NCBI RefSeq assembly: GCF_024345975.1
Contig: NZ_JAGQCD010000011.1
Coordinates: 1 to 64,000, forward strand
Reading direction: 5' to 3'
Source: Cyanobium sp. Cruz-8D1
GTDB taxonomy: Bacteria; Cyanobacteriota; Cyanobacteriia; PCC-6307; Cyanobiaceae
DNA length: 64,000 bases
The first letter of the stretch is position 1. Every line of letters starts with the position of its first letter. The notes below the pieces were generated by a model. The model saw only the letters and a program-made list of their open reading frames with translations, had not been told where the DNA came from and did not search any database. Below are positions 8,743 through 17,274 of this stretch, piece by piece. Position numbers and translations under genes: made by a program.

Positions 8743-9509
8743 GCGCTCACGCCGGGTGGGGTGCCCCCGTAGAGGTCCGCCAGCAGGGCCGCGTTCACCC
8801 GGGCCGCCGGCCCGTCGAACAGCACCCGGCCGTCCTTGAGGCCCACGGCCCGATCGAAACCGTCGAGCAGGTCGGGGCGGTGCAGGCTCAGCAGCAGGGC
8901 CCGGGGGGCCACGGCCTGGGCCAGCAGCAGGGCCAGCAGCTCGGCGGCCAGCCGCGGATCGAGGCTGGCCAGGGGTTCATCGGCCAGCAGCAGGGTGGGC
9001 TCCTGGCGCAGCAGCCGGGCCATCGCCACCCGCTGGCGCTGGCCGCCGGAAAGGGCCGTCACCGGCTGCTCCAGCAGGGCCGGATCCAGGTCCATCGCCC
9101 GCAGGGCCGCCGCGCAGTCGTCGGTGTCCAGCGGCAGCAGCAGGTTGAGCAGGGCCCGGGGCCAGCCCCAGCGGGCCAGGCGGGCAGCGTTGAGGTTCTG
9201 CTGCACGGTCAGCTCCTCGATCAGGCGCAGGTCCTGCCAGAGGGTGCCGATGCGGGCCTGCTGGCGGCGCCGGCCGCGGCGGGAACGGGCGGGGGCCTGT
9301 CCCTCCCACAGCACCGTGCCCGCCGCCGGCGCCAGCAGGCCGTTGGCCACCGCTATCAATGAGCTCTTGCCGGCGCCACTGGCCCCCAGCAACGCCACCC
9401 GCTCGCCGGGGGCCAGGCTCAGATCGACGTCCTCCAGCCGGGGCCGCCCGCGGCCGTCGACGCGGATGCCCCGCAACGCGAGCACGGCGGTGGGGGGGCC
9501 GGCGGCCAT
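8739..9509 (-). CDS. ABC transporter ATP-binding protein, PhnC-like
   Basis: 256 residues with complete ATPase motifs: Walker A GASGAGKSS (about residue 45), Q-loop TLWQDLRL, signature LSGGQRQRVAMARLL (about 155), Walker B TLLLADEPLASLD and switch SLHRP. Family resemblance is to PhnC/PtxA. I chose ATG 9509; the frame stays open further upstream but the extra residues are antisense to DoxX and not family-like. Its stop overlaps the permease start (ATGA), so ATPase and permease are translated together. It is divergent from doxX with 67 bases between. Confidence 0.85.
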   Translation of the reverse strand: MAAGPPTAVLALRGIRVDGRGRPRLEDVDLSLAPGERVALLGASGAGKSSLIAVANGLLAPAAGTVLWEGQAPARSRRGRRRQQARIGTLWQDLRLIEELTVQQNLNAARLARWGWPRALLNLLLPLDTDDCAAALRAMDLDPALLEQPVTALSGGQRQRVAMARLLRQEPTLLLADEPLASLDPRLAAELLALLLAQAVAPRALLLSLHRPDLLDGFDRAVGLKDGRVLFDGPAARVNAALLADLYGGTPPGVSA

Positions 9510-9576
9510 GGGAGACGCAAACAGCAAAGGCTCGGTCCAGATTGCCAGCAGAATCTCCCTATCCACATGGCCTCCG

Positions 9577-9951
9577 ATGACGCCAGCCACCGGGTCCAGA
9601 CCCTCTCTCCTCGATGGCCTTGCCCGGGTGCTGCTGTGCCTGGTGTTCGTCCATGCGGTGATCGGCAAGCTGACGGGATTCACCGGGGTGGCCTGGATGA
9701 TGGCCGGTCGGGGATGACCGATCGCGCCGGTGCTGCTGGCAGCGGCCACGGCACTGATGGCCGTCGGGTCGTTGCTGGTGATCAGCGGCTACCGGGTGCG
9801 GCTCGGGGCGATCCTGCTGCTGCTGTTCCTGGTGCCCACCACCCTGCTGTTTCACAACGCTATGGCCGACCCCCCGGAGCGGATCGCGCTGTTGAAGAAC
9901 CTCTCGATCATCGGCGGCCTGCTGCTGGTGGCCGAACGCCCCTCGACCTGA
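9577..9951 (+). pseudogene. DoxX-family membrane protein interrupted by an in-frame TGA
   Basis: Two open stretches in one frame join into a DoxX-like protein of about 124 codons: MTPATGSRPSLLDGLARVLL, LVFVHAVIGKLTGFTGVAWM, MAGRG, a TGA at 9715-9717, then PIAPVLLAAATALMAVGSLL, GYRVRLGAILLLLFLVPTTL, LFHNAMADPPE and LLKNLSIIGGLLLVAE. DoxX relatives have a residue (commonly Met after RG) where the TGA falls, and both sides keep family sequence in the same frame, so this is a single nonsense codon, not a frameshift. A downstream start (GTG 9730) could still yield the C-terminal half. It could be a true null allele, a sequencing error, or much less likely recoding. Confidence 0.75.
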
Positions 9952-9964
9952 GCGCCCCCACCCC

Positions 9965-10873
9965 ATGACCTTTGCCTCCCCCCGCTCCTACATCCTTCTC
10001 TCGGTGGCAGCGGCGGTGGCCACCATCGTGCTGAAGACGGCCGCCTGGCGGCTCACCGGTTCGGTGGGCCTGCTCTCGGATGCGATGGAATCCGGGGTCA
10101 ATCTGGTGGCAGCCCTGGGGGCCTTCTGGGCCCTCAGCCTGGCCGCCAAGCCGGCCGACCGCACCCACCACTACGGCCACTTCAAGGCCGAGTACTTCTC
10201 CAGCGGTCTGGAGAGTGTGCTGATCGTGCTGGCCGCCCTGGCGATCATCACTTCGGCGGTGGGCCGCCTGCAGGCTCCCGAGCCGCTGGAACAACTGGGA
10301 TTGGGCATGGCCCTGTCCCTGGTGGCCACGGCGCTCAACGGCCTGGTGGCCTGGGTGCTGCTGCGGGCCGCCCGCCACTTCCACTCGATCAGCCTGCGGG
10401 CCGACGCCCACCACCTGTTCACCGACGTCTGGACCTCCTGCGGGGTGCTGGTGGGCATCGGCCTGGTCAAGCTCACCGGGCTGACGATCCTCGACCCGCT
10501 GATCGCCATCGCGGTGGCGCTCAACATCACCCTCACCGGCTGGAATCTGCTGCGGGAGACGGCCTCCGGCCTGCTCGACCGTTCGCTGCCCAGCGACGAG
10601 CAGGAGCGGCTGGAGGCGCTGCTGGCCTGCCATGAAACCGAGGGCATCCGCTTCCACGCCCTGCGCACCCGGGTGGCCGGATCACGCCGCTTCGTGGCCT
10701 TCCACGTGCTGGTGCCGGGGCAATGGACCGTGCAGGACGGCCATGACCTCTGCGAGCAGCTGGAGCAGGAGATCGCCATCGCCCTGCCCCGCAGCGATGT
10801 GCTCACCCACCTCGAGCCGATCGAGGATCCCAGGGCCTGGGATGACGAGGGCTTCCGCTGGGAGGAGGGTTGA
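9965..10873 (+). CDS. Cation diffusion facilitator (CDF) metal efflux transporter
   Basis: 302 residues, about five to six membrane helices in the first 200 residues and a cytosolic beta-alpha-beta domain at the C-terminus. Metal-site helices are visible: LLSDAMESGVNLVAA (helix II Asp) and ISLRADAHHLFTDVWTS (helix V His and Asp), plus the HHYGHFKAEYFSS loop and the C-terminal GIRFHALRTRVAG/VAFHVLVPG module. Family members export Zn, Co, Fe or Mn by proton exchange; the metal here cannot be read with certainty. It follows doxX by 13 bases and is 38 bases before the SDR start. Confidence 0.88.
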   Translation: MTFASPRSYILLSVAAAVATIVLKTAAWRLTGSVGLLSDAMESGVNLVAALGAFWALSLAAKPADRTHHYGHFKAEYFSSGLESVLIVLAALAIITSAVGRLQAPEPLEQLGLGMALSLVATALNGLVAWVLLRAARHFHSISLRADAHHLFTDVWTSCGVLVGIGLVKLTGLTILDPLIAIAVALNITLTGWNLLRETASGLLDRSLPSDEQERLEALLACHETEGIRFHALRTRVAGSRRFVAFHVLVPGQWTVQDGHDLCEQLEQEIAIALPRSDVLTHLEPIEDPRAWDDEGFRWEEG

Positions 10874-10911
10874 GCCCCCATACGATCCAGACAGCAGCGA
10901 GCCCGTCCCCG

Positions 10912-11577
10912 ATGGCCACCGTTCTGATCACCGGCGCCAACCGCGGCATCGGACTGGAATACTGCCGCCAGCTCCAGGCCAGGGGCGACACCGTGGTGGC
11001 GGTCTGCCGCACGCCGTCGCCGGAGCTGGAGGGTCTGGGGGTGCGCATCGAGGCCGGGGTCGACCTCACCGAGGCGGCCGCCATCGCCGATCTGGTGGGC
11101 CGGCTGGGGTCCCTGGCCCTCGATGGGTTGATCCTGAACGCCGGCCTGCTGGAGCGCACCACCCTGGCCGACCTCGACGTCGACAGCCTGCGGCGTCAGT
11201 TTGAGGTGAATGCCATCGCGCCCCTGCGGCTCACCCGGGCCCTGCTGGGCCAGCTGCCATCCGGCGCCAAGGTGATCCTGATGACCAGCCGCATGGGCTC
11301 GATCGACGACAACAGCTCCGGCGGCGCCTACGGCTACCGGATGTCGAAGGTGGCGCTCAACATGGCCGGCAAGTCGCTGGCCATCGACCTGCACCCCCGC
11401 GGCATCGCCGTGGCCCTGCTCCATCCCGGCCTGGTGCGCACCCGCATGACGGGCTTCAGCGACCAGGGCATCAGCACCGAGGACTCCGTGCACGGCCTGC
11501 TGGCCCGCATCGACGCCCTGACCCTGGAGACCAGCGGCAGCTTCTGGCATGCCAACGGCCAGGTGCTGCCCTGGTAG
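10912..11577 (+). CDS. Short-chain dehydrogenase/reductase
   Basis: 221 residues of classical SDR: nucleotide-binding VLITGANRGIGLEYC (residues 3-17), GLILNAGLLERTT (NAG motif), active Ser in ILMTSRMGSID and catalytic YxxxK in YGYRMSKVALN. The C-terminal HPGLVRTRMTG is typical. NAD(P)-dependent oxidoreductase with unknown substrate. The ATG at 10912 begins at the Rossmann motif; TTG 10870 would overlap the CDF stop and add 14 unlikely residues. Converges on the racemase gene with a 12-base gap. Confidence 0.85.
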   Translation: MATVLITGANRGIGLEYCRQLQARGDTVVAVCRTPSPELEGLGVRIEAGVDLTEAAAIADLVGRLGSLALDGLILNAGLLERTTLADLDVDSLRRQFEVNAIAPLRLTRALLGQLPSGAKVILMTSRMGSIDDNSSGGAYGYRMSKVALNMAGKSLAIDLHPRGIAVALLHPGLVRTRMTGFSDQGISTEDSVHGLLARIDALTLETSGSFWHANGQVLPW

Positions 11578-11589
11578 GGCAGGCGTTAC

Positions 11590-12657
11590 TCACGCCTGGA
11601 GGCAGCGCTTGTGAACGAAGGGGCTGGTCATGGCCCGCAACAGGGCGCTGTAGCCGGGCTGGAAGCGAAGTTCCTCACCCACCCGAAGCGGCCGCTCCGC
11701 CTCCACCACCAGGTGATCGCTGCTGGCCCCCACGATCGACACCCCTGGTGGCGGCTCCAGGTCCGCCGGATCCACATCCTGAACCCCCAGCGCCAGCAGG
11801 CCCCGCTGCCGCAGGCCCCGGTCCGGCGCTGGGGGTGCGGCCGTGGCCAGGAAGCTGGTGAACCCCTGTTCCCCCCAGGGGTGGCTGGGTTTGCGTTTCA
11901 CTTCGATCAGCTCACCCACCAGGGAAAAGGCATCTGTGTGGAGGCCGGGAATGGGGCAGCGTGCCAGGGGTTCCCGCCCCAGCAGCAGGGCCTCCCCCAG
12001 CCGCAGATGGTTGATCCGCCCCGGGGCGCCCCCCTGGGCCAGCCAGGGGAGATTGGCCGAATTCCCCCCCGAGACCAGCTCAAGACTGATGCCGAGGCGG
12101 GCTTCGAGAGCGTCCGCCAGGGCCGAGAGCTCCGCCATGTTGGCCGCGTCAGGGGCCACCCCATGCTGGCAGCCCAGGTTGGTGCCGATCCCCACCAGCC
12201 GCAGCGACGGCAGGCTCAGGGTGAGCCTGGCGATGACTTCGAGATCATGGGGCAGGAGGCCTTCGCGCCGATCGCCCAGCTCCACCATCAGCAGCACGCC
12301 ATGGCGGCGGTGTTGACGCTGTGCCACCGCCGCCAGCGCCTGGATCACCAGCGGTTCGCTGTGGCAACTGCTGGTGGCATGGGCCACCACCTGCTCCATC
12401 TGGCTGAGCATCGGGGTACGGATCAGCAGCGTCGGCGCCGTGAGGCCGCCGCGGGCCAGGCCTTCCAGCGTTTCGATGCGTGAGTCGCCGATCGAGGTCA
12501 CGCCGGCCGCCAGCCAGGTGCGCACGATTTCGGGCCTGCCGAGGCAGGCCTTGCTCACCGCCGTGACCGCGATCCCCTGGCCCGCCAGGCGGCGCACCAG
12601 CGTGGCGGCGTTGTGGTGCAGGCGATCGAGATCGATCTCGAGCCGCGGGGCGCTCAC
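11590..12657 (-). CDS. Alanine/ornithine racemase-family PLP enzyme
   Basis: 355 residues of the fold-III PLP barrel plus beta domain. The PLP lysine is in IAVTAVSKACLGRPEIV (about residue 36), with the barrel strands SIGDSRIETLEGL, VGIGTNLGCQHGV, ELVSGGNSANLPWL and GRINHLRLGEALLLGR, and the C-terminal domain VSIVGASSDHLVVEAE. Relatives are annotated as alanine/ornithine racemase family or YhfX-like; the precise substrate is not known. Its start overlaps the DUF1611 stop by four bases, so the two act together, probably in D-amino-acid conversion. Confidence 0.8.
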   Translation of the reverse strand: MSAPRLEIDLDRLHHNAATLVRRLAGQGIAVTAVSKACLGRPEIVRTWLAAGVTSIGDSRIETLEGLARGGLTAPTLLIRTPMLSQMEQVVAHATSSCHSEPLVIQALAAVAQRQHRRHGVLLMVELGDRREGLLPHDLEVIARLTLSLPSLRLVGIGTNLGCQHGVAPDAANMAELSALADALEARLGISLELVSGGNSANLPWLAQGGAPGRINHLRLGEALLLGREPLARCPIPGLHTDAFSLVGELIEVKRKPSHPWGEQGFTSFLATAAPPAPDRGLRQRGLLALGVQDVDPADLEPPPGVSIVGASSDHLVVEAERPLRVGEELRFQPGYSALLRAMTSPFVHKRCLQA

Positions 12658-13742
12658 GCCATCGCCGCCAGTTCCGCGCCGAGTTCGGGGAAGGCCCTCA
12701 CCACCATCTGCACCAGGCGCTCGGGGGCGCTGGTGAGCGGGTCGGTGACCGGGATGTGAAGTTCCGCCTCGTAGAGGGCAATGGCGGCGGAGATCTGGGC
12801 GGAGTTCATGCCCTCGTGGTTGAGCGTGAGGCCGATCACCCTGGTGGGCGCAAAGGCCTCGATCAGCGTGATCTCGCTCTGGGGCGTGGGCATCGCCACG
12901 CCGGGGAAATCGCAGCGTTGGCGGCGTCTGGGCGCGTGCTGGAGGATCACGGCCTGGGGCTGGGCGCCCCGCAGAATGAAGGTGGAGGAGAGGTAAGCCG
13001 GATGGCTGAGCGATCCCTGACCCTCGATCACGATCACCTGGGGATGCTCGCTGTTGAAGGCCTCCACCACGGCGGCCTCCACCTCACCGGAGCAGAACTG
13101 GGAGGGAATCGCATCGAGCGGCAGACCGTAACGGCCGCCCTGGATGATGCCGGTCTGCCCCGTGGACACCAGCGCCGCGTGGATGCCGTGATCGTTGAGG
13201 GTCTGCACCAGCAGCGTGGCGGTGGTGCGTTTGCCGATGGCACCATCCGTGCCGAGCACGGCGATGCGCCGGCAGGTGACGTTGCTGATAGCGCCACTGA
13301 ACAGCCGCAGATCCTGCAGAGCCGGCGGCCGGCGCACATCCTGGATCGTCACCCGGTGCCCTGCGGCGCTGGCGGCGAAGACAGGGTCATCCGCCAGAAA
13401 CTCGCGCATGCCACTCACCAGGGACAAGCCAGCCGCCATGGCGGCCAGAAGAACCTGTCGGTCGCTGGAGCTGTACAGGCCATCGGCCGGGGCCATGCCA
13501 TAGATGAACGCTTCCGGGGTGGGGCCGCCGAGGCGGAACGCGGCCTTCAGATCGGCCACGATCGGGATGCCATTGGGAAGGCCATCAAGCAGCTCCCCGG
13601 CGTCGCGGCCGGCGGCCTGGCTGTCGATCACGGCCACGATCCGGTAGAGGGTGCTGTAACGCACCAGCCCGTGGGCGGTCTTGCCGTCGGCGCTGGCGAA
13701 CTGCCCTTCGCAATAGACCACAGCTGCCATGGGGGCTGCCAT
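12654..13742 (-). CDS. DUF1611 protein (DgcN-like, P-loop fold)
   Basis: 362 residues. An N-terminal Rossmann-like domain (VIDSQAAGRDAGELLDGLPN, PTPEAFIYGMAPADG) is followed by a P-loop domain with GTDGAIGKRTTATLLVQTL (about residue 185), STGQTGIIQGGRYG, VIVIEGQGSLSHPAYLSST and VIGLTLNHEGM. DUF1611 proteins are usually paired with an amino-acid epimerase; a characterised member, DgcN, acts on D-glutamate. Here the partner is a PLP racemase-family protein, so a role in D-amino-acid use or salvage is likely but substrate is inferred. ATG 13742 is chosen near the domain start; a TTG at 13832 adds 30 low-complexity residues and ATG 13730 is also possible. Confidence 0.8.
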   Translation of the reverse strand: MAAPMAAVVYCEGQFASADGKTAHGLVRYSTLYRIVAVIDSQAAGRDAGELLDGLPNGIPIVADLKAAFRLGGPTPEAFIYGMAPADGLYSSSDRQVLLAAMAAGLSLVSGMREFLADDPVFAASAAGHRVTIQDVRRPPALQDLRLFSGAISNVTCRRIAVLGTDGAIGKRTTATLLVQTLNDHGIHAALVSTGQTGIIQGGRYGLPLDAIPSQFCSGEVEAAVVEAFNSEHPQVIVIEGQGSLSHPAYLSSTFILRGAQPQAVILQHAPRRRQRCDFPGVAMPTPQSEITLIEAFAPTRVIGLTLNHEGMNSAQISAAIALYEAELHIPVTDPLTSAPERLVQMVVRAFPELGAELAAMA

Positions 13743-13992
13743 GGATGTGGTCAGCGGGGCGGACGTCGCCTGCGGCTGGGCAGGGACGCGCGCCGACGAG
13801 GGCGAGCCGATGGCCCGGGAAGGAGCTGTCAAGTGGTTGTGATCCTTTCTGAAGGCTCAGGGGAGGCGGCCGCATGGTCTGCCGGTCGCCGAACCGAGCA
13901 GGGATAACCACTGGCCCCCACCAAGCGGAAGGGTATCGAAAGATATTAAGCGATTCCAAGCGCTTGCTGCTGCCCCTACGGCCCTGGCAGGG

Positions 13993-15126
13993 CTAAGGCA
14001 GGGCCAGCTGCAGGGGCAGGAGCCGCCCATACCGCCGCAGGGTGAGGCCCAGGGGCCGACCCTCCGGGTGGGCGGCCAGCCGCTCGATCACCTGGCGGGC
14101 GCTGCTCACCGGCTGGCCATCGATCGATGTGATCCGATCACCAACCCGCAGGCCGGAGCGCTCCGCCAGCGAACCAGGCGCCACCTGACGGATCTCCACC
14201 CGGCCGCCGTGGGTTTCCAGATACACCCCCAGCCACAGGCCCGCCGGCGGCGGTGAGGCCACCCCGAACACCGCCGTGGCCAGCCCCGGCTGCAGCACGG
14301 CGCAGTCGAGCCCAACCTCCCAGGGCAGCAGCCAGGCCGCCTCACCCAACCCCAGGGCCCGCAGCTGATGGGGCACGCCGTGGCCCCCGGCCAGGTGGCC
14401 ATGGCCGATCAGGGCCACCACCAGGGCCCCGGGGTGCAGGCGGCGGCGGTCGGCGATGGCCTCGGCCATGGCCCGGTCCCACAGCTGTTGACTCTCCACG
14501 AAGCGGCCAAAGGAGGGATCCTCCAGGCCGGGCCGCCCCTGGCCGCTGCTGGGAACAAAGGGATGGTGCTGCCAGAGCCGGTGCAGCTGGGCCCGGTAGG
14601 CCCGGCTGGCTGGCGCCGGACGCCCCACCCCCTCCCGCTCAGCCAGGGGCACCGCCGCGAAGCCCTCGGCCCGCACCCGCCGCACCAGCCGGCGCTCCAC
14701 GTTCAGGGCCAGCAGGGGGATCCGGTGGTCACGGGCGAAGCGCAGGATCGGCAGGTAGAGGTTGGCGTCATAGCCCCAGATGGCCGGCCAGTCGAGGGCC
14801 GCGAGGAAGGCACGCTCCTCCAGCTCCCCGGCCACCCAGCGGTCGAGCACCGGCTGCAGCCGGCGCGGCACCATCTCCAGGCCGAGGCTCAGCTCGGGAC
14901 GCCGCGTCTGCAGCGCCTGGAGGGTGGCCAACTGCCAACGGTGGTGGGCAGCACTGTCGTGGCGTTCCCCCAGCAGCACCACCGGGCGCCGGGCAAGGCG
15001 ATCGAGCAGGTCGCCTGCCGCCACGGTGCGGGGACCGGCGGCGCTGGGCTCCACCCAGACGCCCGCGGGCACACAGGCGCTGGCGGCGGCAGGCCCAGGC
15101 GCACCGAACAGGGCGGCCAGACCCAA
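13993..15126 (-). CDS. ChaN-family (haem-binding-uptake-type) protein with C-terminal PDZ domain
   Basis: 377 residues. A short hydrophobic N-terminus ending in PAAASA suggests export. Residues about 45-275 match the ChaN fold: RRPVVLLGERHDSAAHHRWQ, SLGLEMVPRRLQPVLDRWV, WPAIWGYDANLYLPILRFA, VVALIGHGHLAGGHGVPHQL. Residues about 295-370 form a PDZ domain: GGRVEIRQVAPGSLAERSGL, RVGDRITSIDGQPVSSARQV. The only start in frame is TTG 15126, which gives a signal peptide without the usual basic residues, so the true start is uncertain. Downstream of the binding-protein gene on the same strand with a 50-base gap. Actual ligand unknown. Confidence 0.8.
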   Translation of the reverse strand: MGLAALFGAPGPAAASACVPAGVWVEPSAAGPRTVAAGDLLDRLARRPVVLLGERHDSAAHHRWQLATLQALQTRRPELSLGLEMVPRRLQPVLDRWVAGELEERAFLAALDWPAIWGYDANLYLPILRFARDHRIPLLALNVERRLVRRVRAEGFAAVPLAEREGVGRPAPASRAYRAQLHRLWQHHPFVPSSGQGRPGLEDPSFGRFVESQQLWDRAMAEAIADRRRLHPGALVVALIGHGHLAGGHGVPHQLRALGLGEAAWLLPWEVGLDCAVLQPGLATAVFGVASPPPAGLWLGVYLETHGGRVEIRQVAPGSLAERSGLRVGDRITSIDGQPVSSARQVIERLAAHPEGRPLGLTLRRYGRLLPLQLALP

Positions 15127-15176
15127 GGCCAGCCCTGTGATCCGGCGCCCTAGGTGGTTGCCAAGCAGGAGGGGGC

Positions 15177-16127
15177 TCAGCGGATCTTGCCGATCTGGCG
15201 GCCCACCTTCTCGATGGGGCTGTAGGCCGCCGCGTTGGCGGGAATGAAGCGCTGGGCGCCGAACAACGCCAGCACCTCCTTCTGCCGGGGATTGGCGGCG
15301 CGCCAGCTGAGGATCGCCGTCTTCATCCGGGCGGTGAAGCCCTTGCCGAAGCGCTTGTCGAGATCGGGCTGGGCGATCCAGTGGTAGTTGGGGTAGCCGG
15401 GGGTTTTCCAGATCTGCACCACCTTGGCGCGGCTGACCTTGCCCTCGCTGAGGCTGCTGCGCCAGACCTCTTCGCTGACGGCGCCGGCCTGGTAGGCGCC
15501 GCTCTGCACCAGGGCGATGGTGGCGTCATGGCTGCTGCTGAAGCCGGGGGCACCGCCGGCGAAGTCGCTCAGCTGGACCCCGGCCTGATTCAGGTAGAAC
15601 TGGGGCATCAGGCGGCCGGAGGTGGAGCTCTCCGAGCCGAAGGTGAAGCGCTTGCCCTTCAGTTCCCTCAGCCCCTTGACGTTGCTGATCGGCTTGAGGC
15701 CGCTGCTGGTGTTGGCGATGAAGACGCTCTGGAACGACGCGTCGATATCGCGCTGGGCGATCACCAGGGCGCCGGGCTTCTGCAGGCGCGCCTGCACCCC
15801 CGTGAGACTGCCGAACCAGACCAGATCCAGGCCACCGGTGCGGAACGCGGTGACGGCGGCGGCATAATCCACCACCGGCACGTAGACCACCTTCACCCCC
15901 AGCTGACGGCTGAGTTCAGTGGCCACCAGCGGGTAGAGCCGGTTGAGCATCTCGGGCTTCTGGTCGGGGATGGCGCCGATGCGCAGCACCTTCTGGCTCT
16001 GCTGGGCCGCCGCCGGAGCCAGCAAGCCGCCCAGGGGCGTGGCCGGTGGCGTCAGCAGGGGCACCAACGCCAGCGAGACCCCCATCAGGGCAGCGGTGGC
16101 GGTGGTGCGGATCCGGAACATGCTCAT
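15177..16127 (-). CDS. Substrate-binding protein of a putative selenate (PhnD-like) ABC transporter
   Basis: 316 residues with a Sec signal peptide (MSMFRIRTTATAALMGVSLA, cleavage likely after LAPAAAQ). The mature protein is a PhnD/PtxB-type two-lobe binding protein: LRIGAIPDQKPEMLNRLYPL, VYVPVVDYAAAVTAFRTGGL, DLVWFGSLTGVQ, RFTFGSESSTSGRLMPQ, and TPGYPNYHWIAQPDLD. The subfamily named putative selenate-binding protein was defined by its genomic association with SelD, and SelU and SelD are directly next door here (SelU starts 106 bases away on the other strand). The permease and ATPase are probably those at 7198-9509. Specificity is inferred, not shown; start Met-3 is equally possible. Confidence 0.8.
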   Translation of the reverse strand: MSMFRIRTTATAALMGVSLALVPLLTPPATPLGGLLAPAAAQQSQKVLRIGAIPDQKPEMLNRLYPLVATELSRQLGVKVVYVPVVDYAAAVTAFRTGGLDLVWFGSLTGVQARLQKPGALVIAQRDIDASFQSVFIANTSSGLKPISNVKGLRELKGKRFTFGSESSTSGRLMPQFYLNQAGVQLSDFAGGAPGFSSSHDATIALVQSGAYQAGAVSEEVWRSSLSEGKVSRAKVVQIWKTPGYPNYHWIAQPDLDKRFGKGFTARMKTAILSWRAANPRQKEVLALFGAQRFIPANAAAYSPIEKVGRQIGKIR

Positions 16128-16233
16128 CGGGCTTGGGAAGCGTTGGCGGCCTTTGCTCCACTATGGCCATCAGGTGGGTGCCGGCCCGCGGCCTTCGTCA
16201 TCGCCAGACGCCCCCGTCCCTGCCGCGAGCCCC

Positions 16234-17274
16234 ATGGCGCCCTGCCTTCCCATCGATGCGTTCCTGGCGGCAGGTGGCGCGCTGCTCGACGTGCGCACGC
16301 CGGCCGAATTCCGCCAGGGCCACATCCCCGGGGCCGCCAATCTGCCCCTGTTCAGCGACGGGGAGCGGGCCGAGGTGGGCACCCTCTACAAGCACCAGGG
16401 CCGCCAGGCCGCCGTGCGGCGGGGTCTGGCCCTGGTGGGGCCGCGGATGGAGGCCCTGGCCGCCGAATTGGTGACCTGGAGCGAACGCTCGGCCGGGGCG
16501 CCCCTGCGGCTGCACTGCTGGCGCGGCGGCATGCGTTCGGGCAGCGTCGCCTGGCTGGCCCAGCAGCTGGAGCTGCCGGTGCTGCTGCTGGAGGGCGGCT
16601 ACAAGAGCTACCGGCGCTGGGTGCTGGAGCTGTTCGAGCGGCCCTGGCCCCTGCGGCTGCTGGGGGGCCGCACCGGCAGTGGCAAGACCGATCTGCTGCT
16701 GGCCCTGCAGGAGCTGGGGGCGGCGGTGGTGGACCTGGAGGGCCTGGCCCACCACCGCGGCAGCAGTTTCGGTGGCCTGGGCCTGCCGGAGCAGCCCAGC
16801 AGCGAACATTACGAGAACCGCCTCGCCGCCGCCCTGGCGCCCCTGGCCGGCACCGACCAGATCTGGCTGGAGGCCGAAAGCGTCATGGTGGGCCGCTGCC
16901 GCATTCCCGCCGGCCTGTGGCGCCAGATGCAGGCCGCGCCGGTGCTGGCGGTGGAGCGCCCCCTCCAGGAGCGGGTGGACCACCTGGTGGAGATCTACGG
17001 CGCCCAGGACCCCCTCGCCCTGGCGGAGGCCACCCAGCGCATCGCCCGGCGGCTGGGACCCCAGCGCACCGCCCTGGCCCTCGAAGCGATCGAGCAAGGC
17101 AACTGGGCCGCCGCCTGCCGCCAGATGCTCGATTACTACGACCGCTGCTACGACCACGGCCTCGACGGCCATGCCTGCTCGGGGGTGGATCTGGGCGGCC
17201 TGGCGGCTCCGGAGGCTGCCCGCCAGCTCGTCAGCCAGGGCCTGGTGACGCTGCAGCAGCCCCCCTCCGGCTAG
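16234..17274 (+). CDS. mnmH: tRNA 2-selenouridine synthase SelU/MnmH
   Basis: 346 residues. N-terminal rhodanese domain: LLDVRTPAEFRQGHIPGAAN and the active-site loop LHCWRGGMRSGSVAWL with its cysteine (about residue 95). C-terminal P-loop domain: GGRTGSGKTDLLLALQELGA and VVDLEGLAHHRGSSFGGLG, EAESVMVGRCRIP. The enzyme replaces sulphur of 2-thiouridine at tRNA position 34 with selenium from selenophosphate, by way of geranylation. The direct partner SelD is convergent and overlaps by four bases (CTAG, shared stop). Start at ATG 16234 fits the domain. Confidence 0.93.
   Translation: MAPCLPIDAFLAAGGALLDVRTPAEFRQGHIPGAANLPLFSDGERAEVGTLYKHQGRQAAVRRGLALVGPRMEALAAELVTWSERSAGAPLRLHCWRGGMRSGSVAWLAQQLELPVLLLEGGYKSYRRWVLELFERPWPLRLLGGRTGSGKTDLLLALQELGAAVVDLEGLAHHRGSSFGGLGLPEQPSSEHYENRLAAALAPLAGTDQIWLEAESVMVGRCRIPAGLWRQMQAAPVLAVERPLQERVDHLVEIYGAQDPLALAEATQRIARRLGPQRTALALEAIEQGNWAAACRQMLDYYDRCYDHGLDGHACSGVDLGGLAAPEAARQLVSQGLVTLQQPPSG

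Noticed and set aside
7081-8772. Long Gln/His-rich plus-strand frame
   Set aside because: Antisense to the PhnE-like permease; no signal, domain or ribosome binding site.
7198-9509. Call of a phosphonate transporter (PhnCE)
   Set aside because: Homology alone allows it, but there is no phosphonate gene in the window and the only matching binding protein sits with SelU/SelD; substrate left open with selenate preferred.
9715-9717. TGA in doxX read as selenocysteine
   Set aside because: Selenium genes are near, but no SelA, SelB or tRNA-Sec is seen, SelD here uses Cys, and DoxX relatives do not carry Cys at this place. Kept only as a check item.
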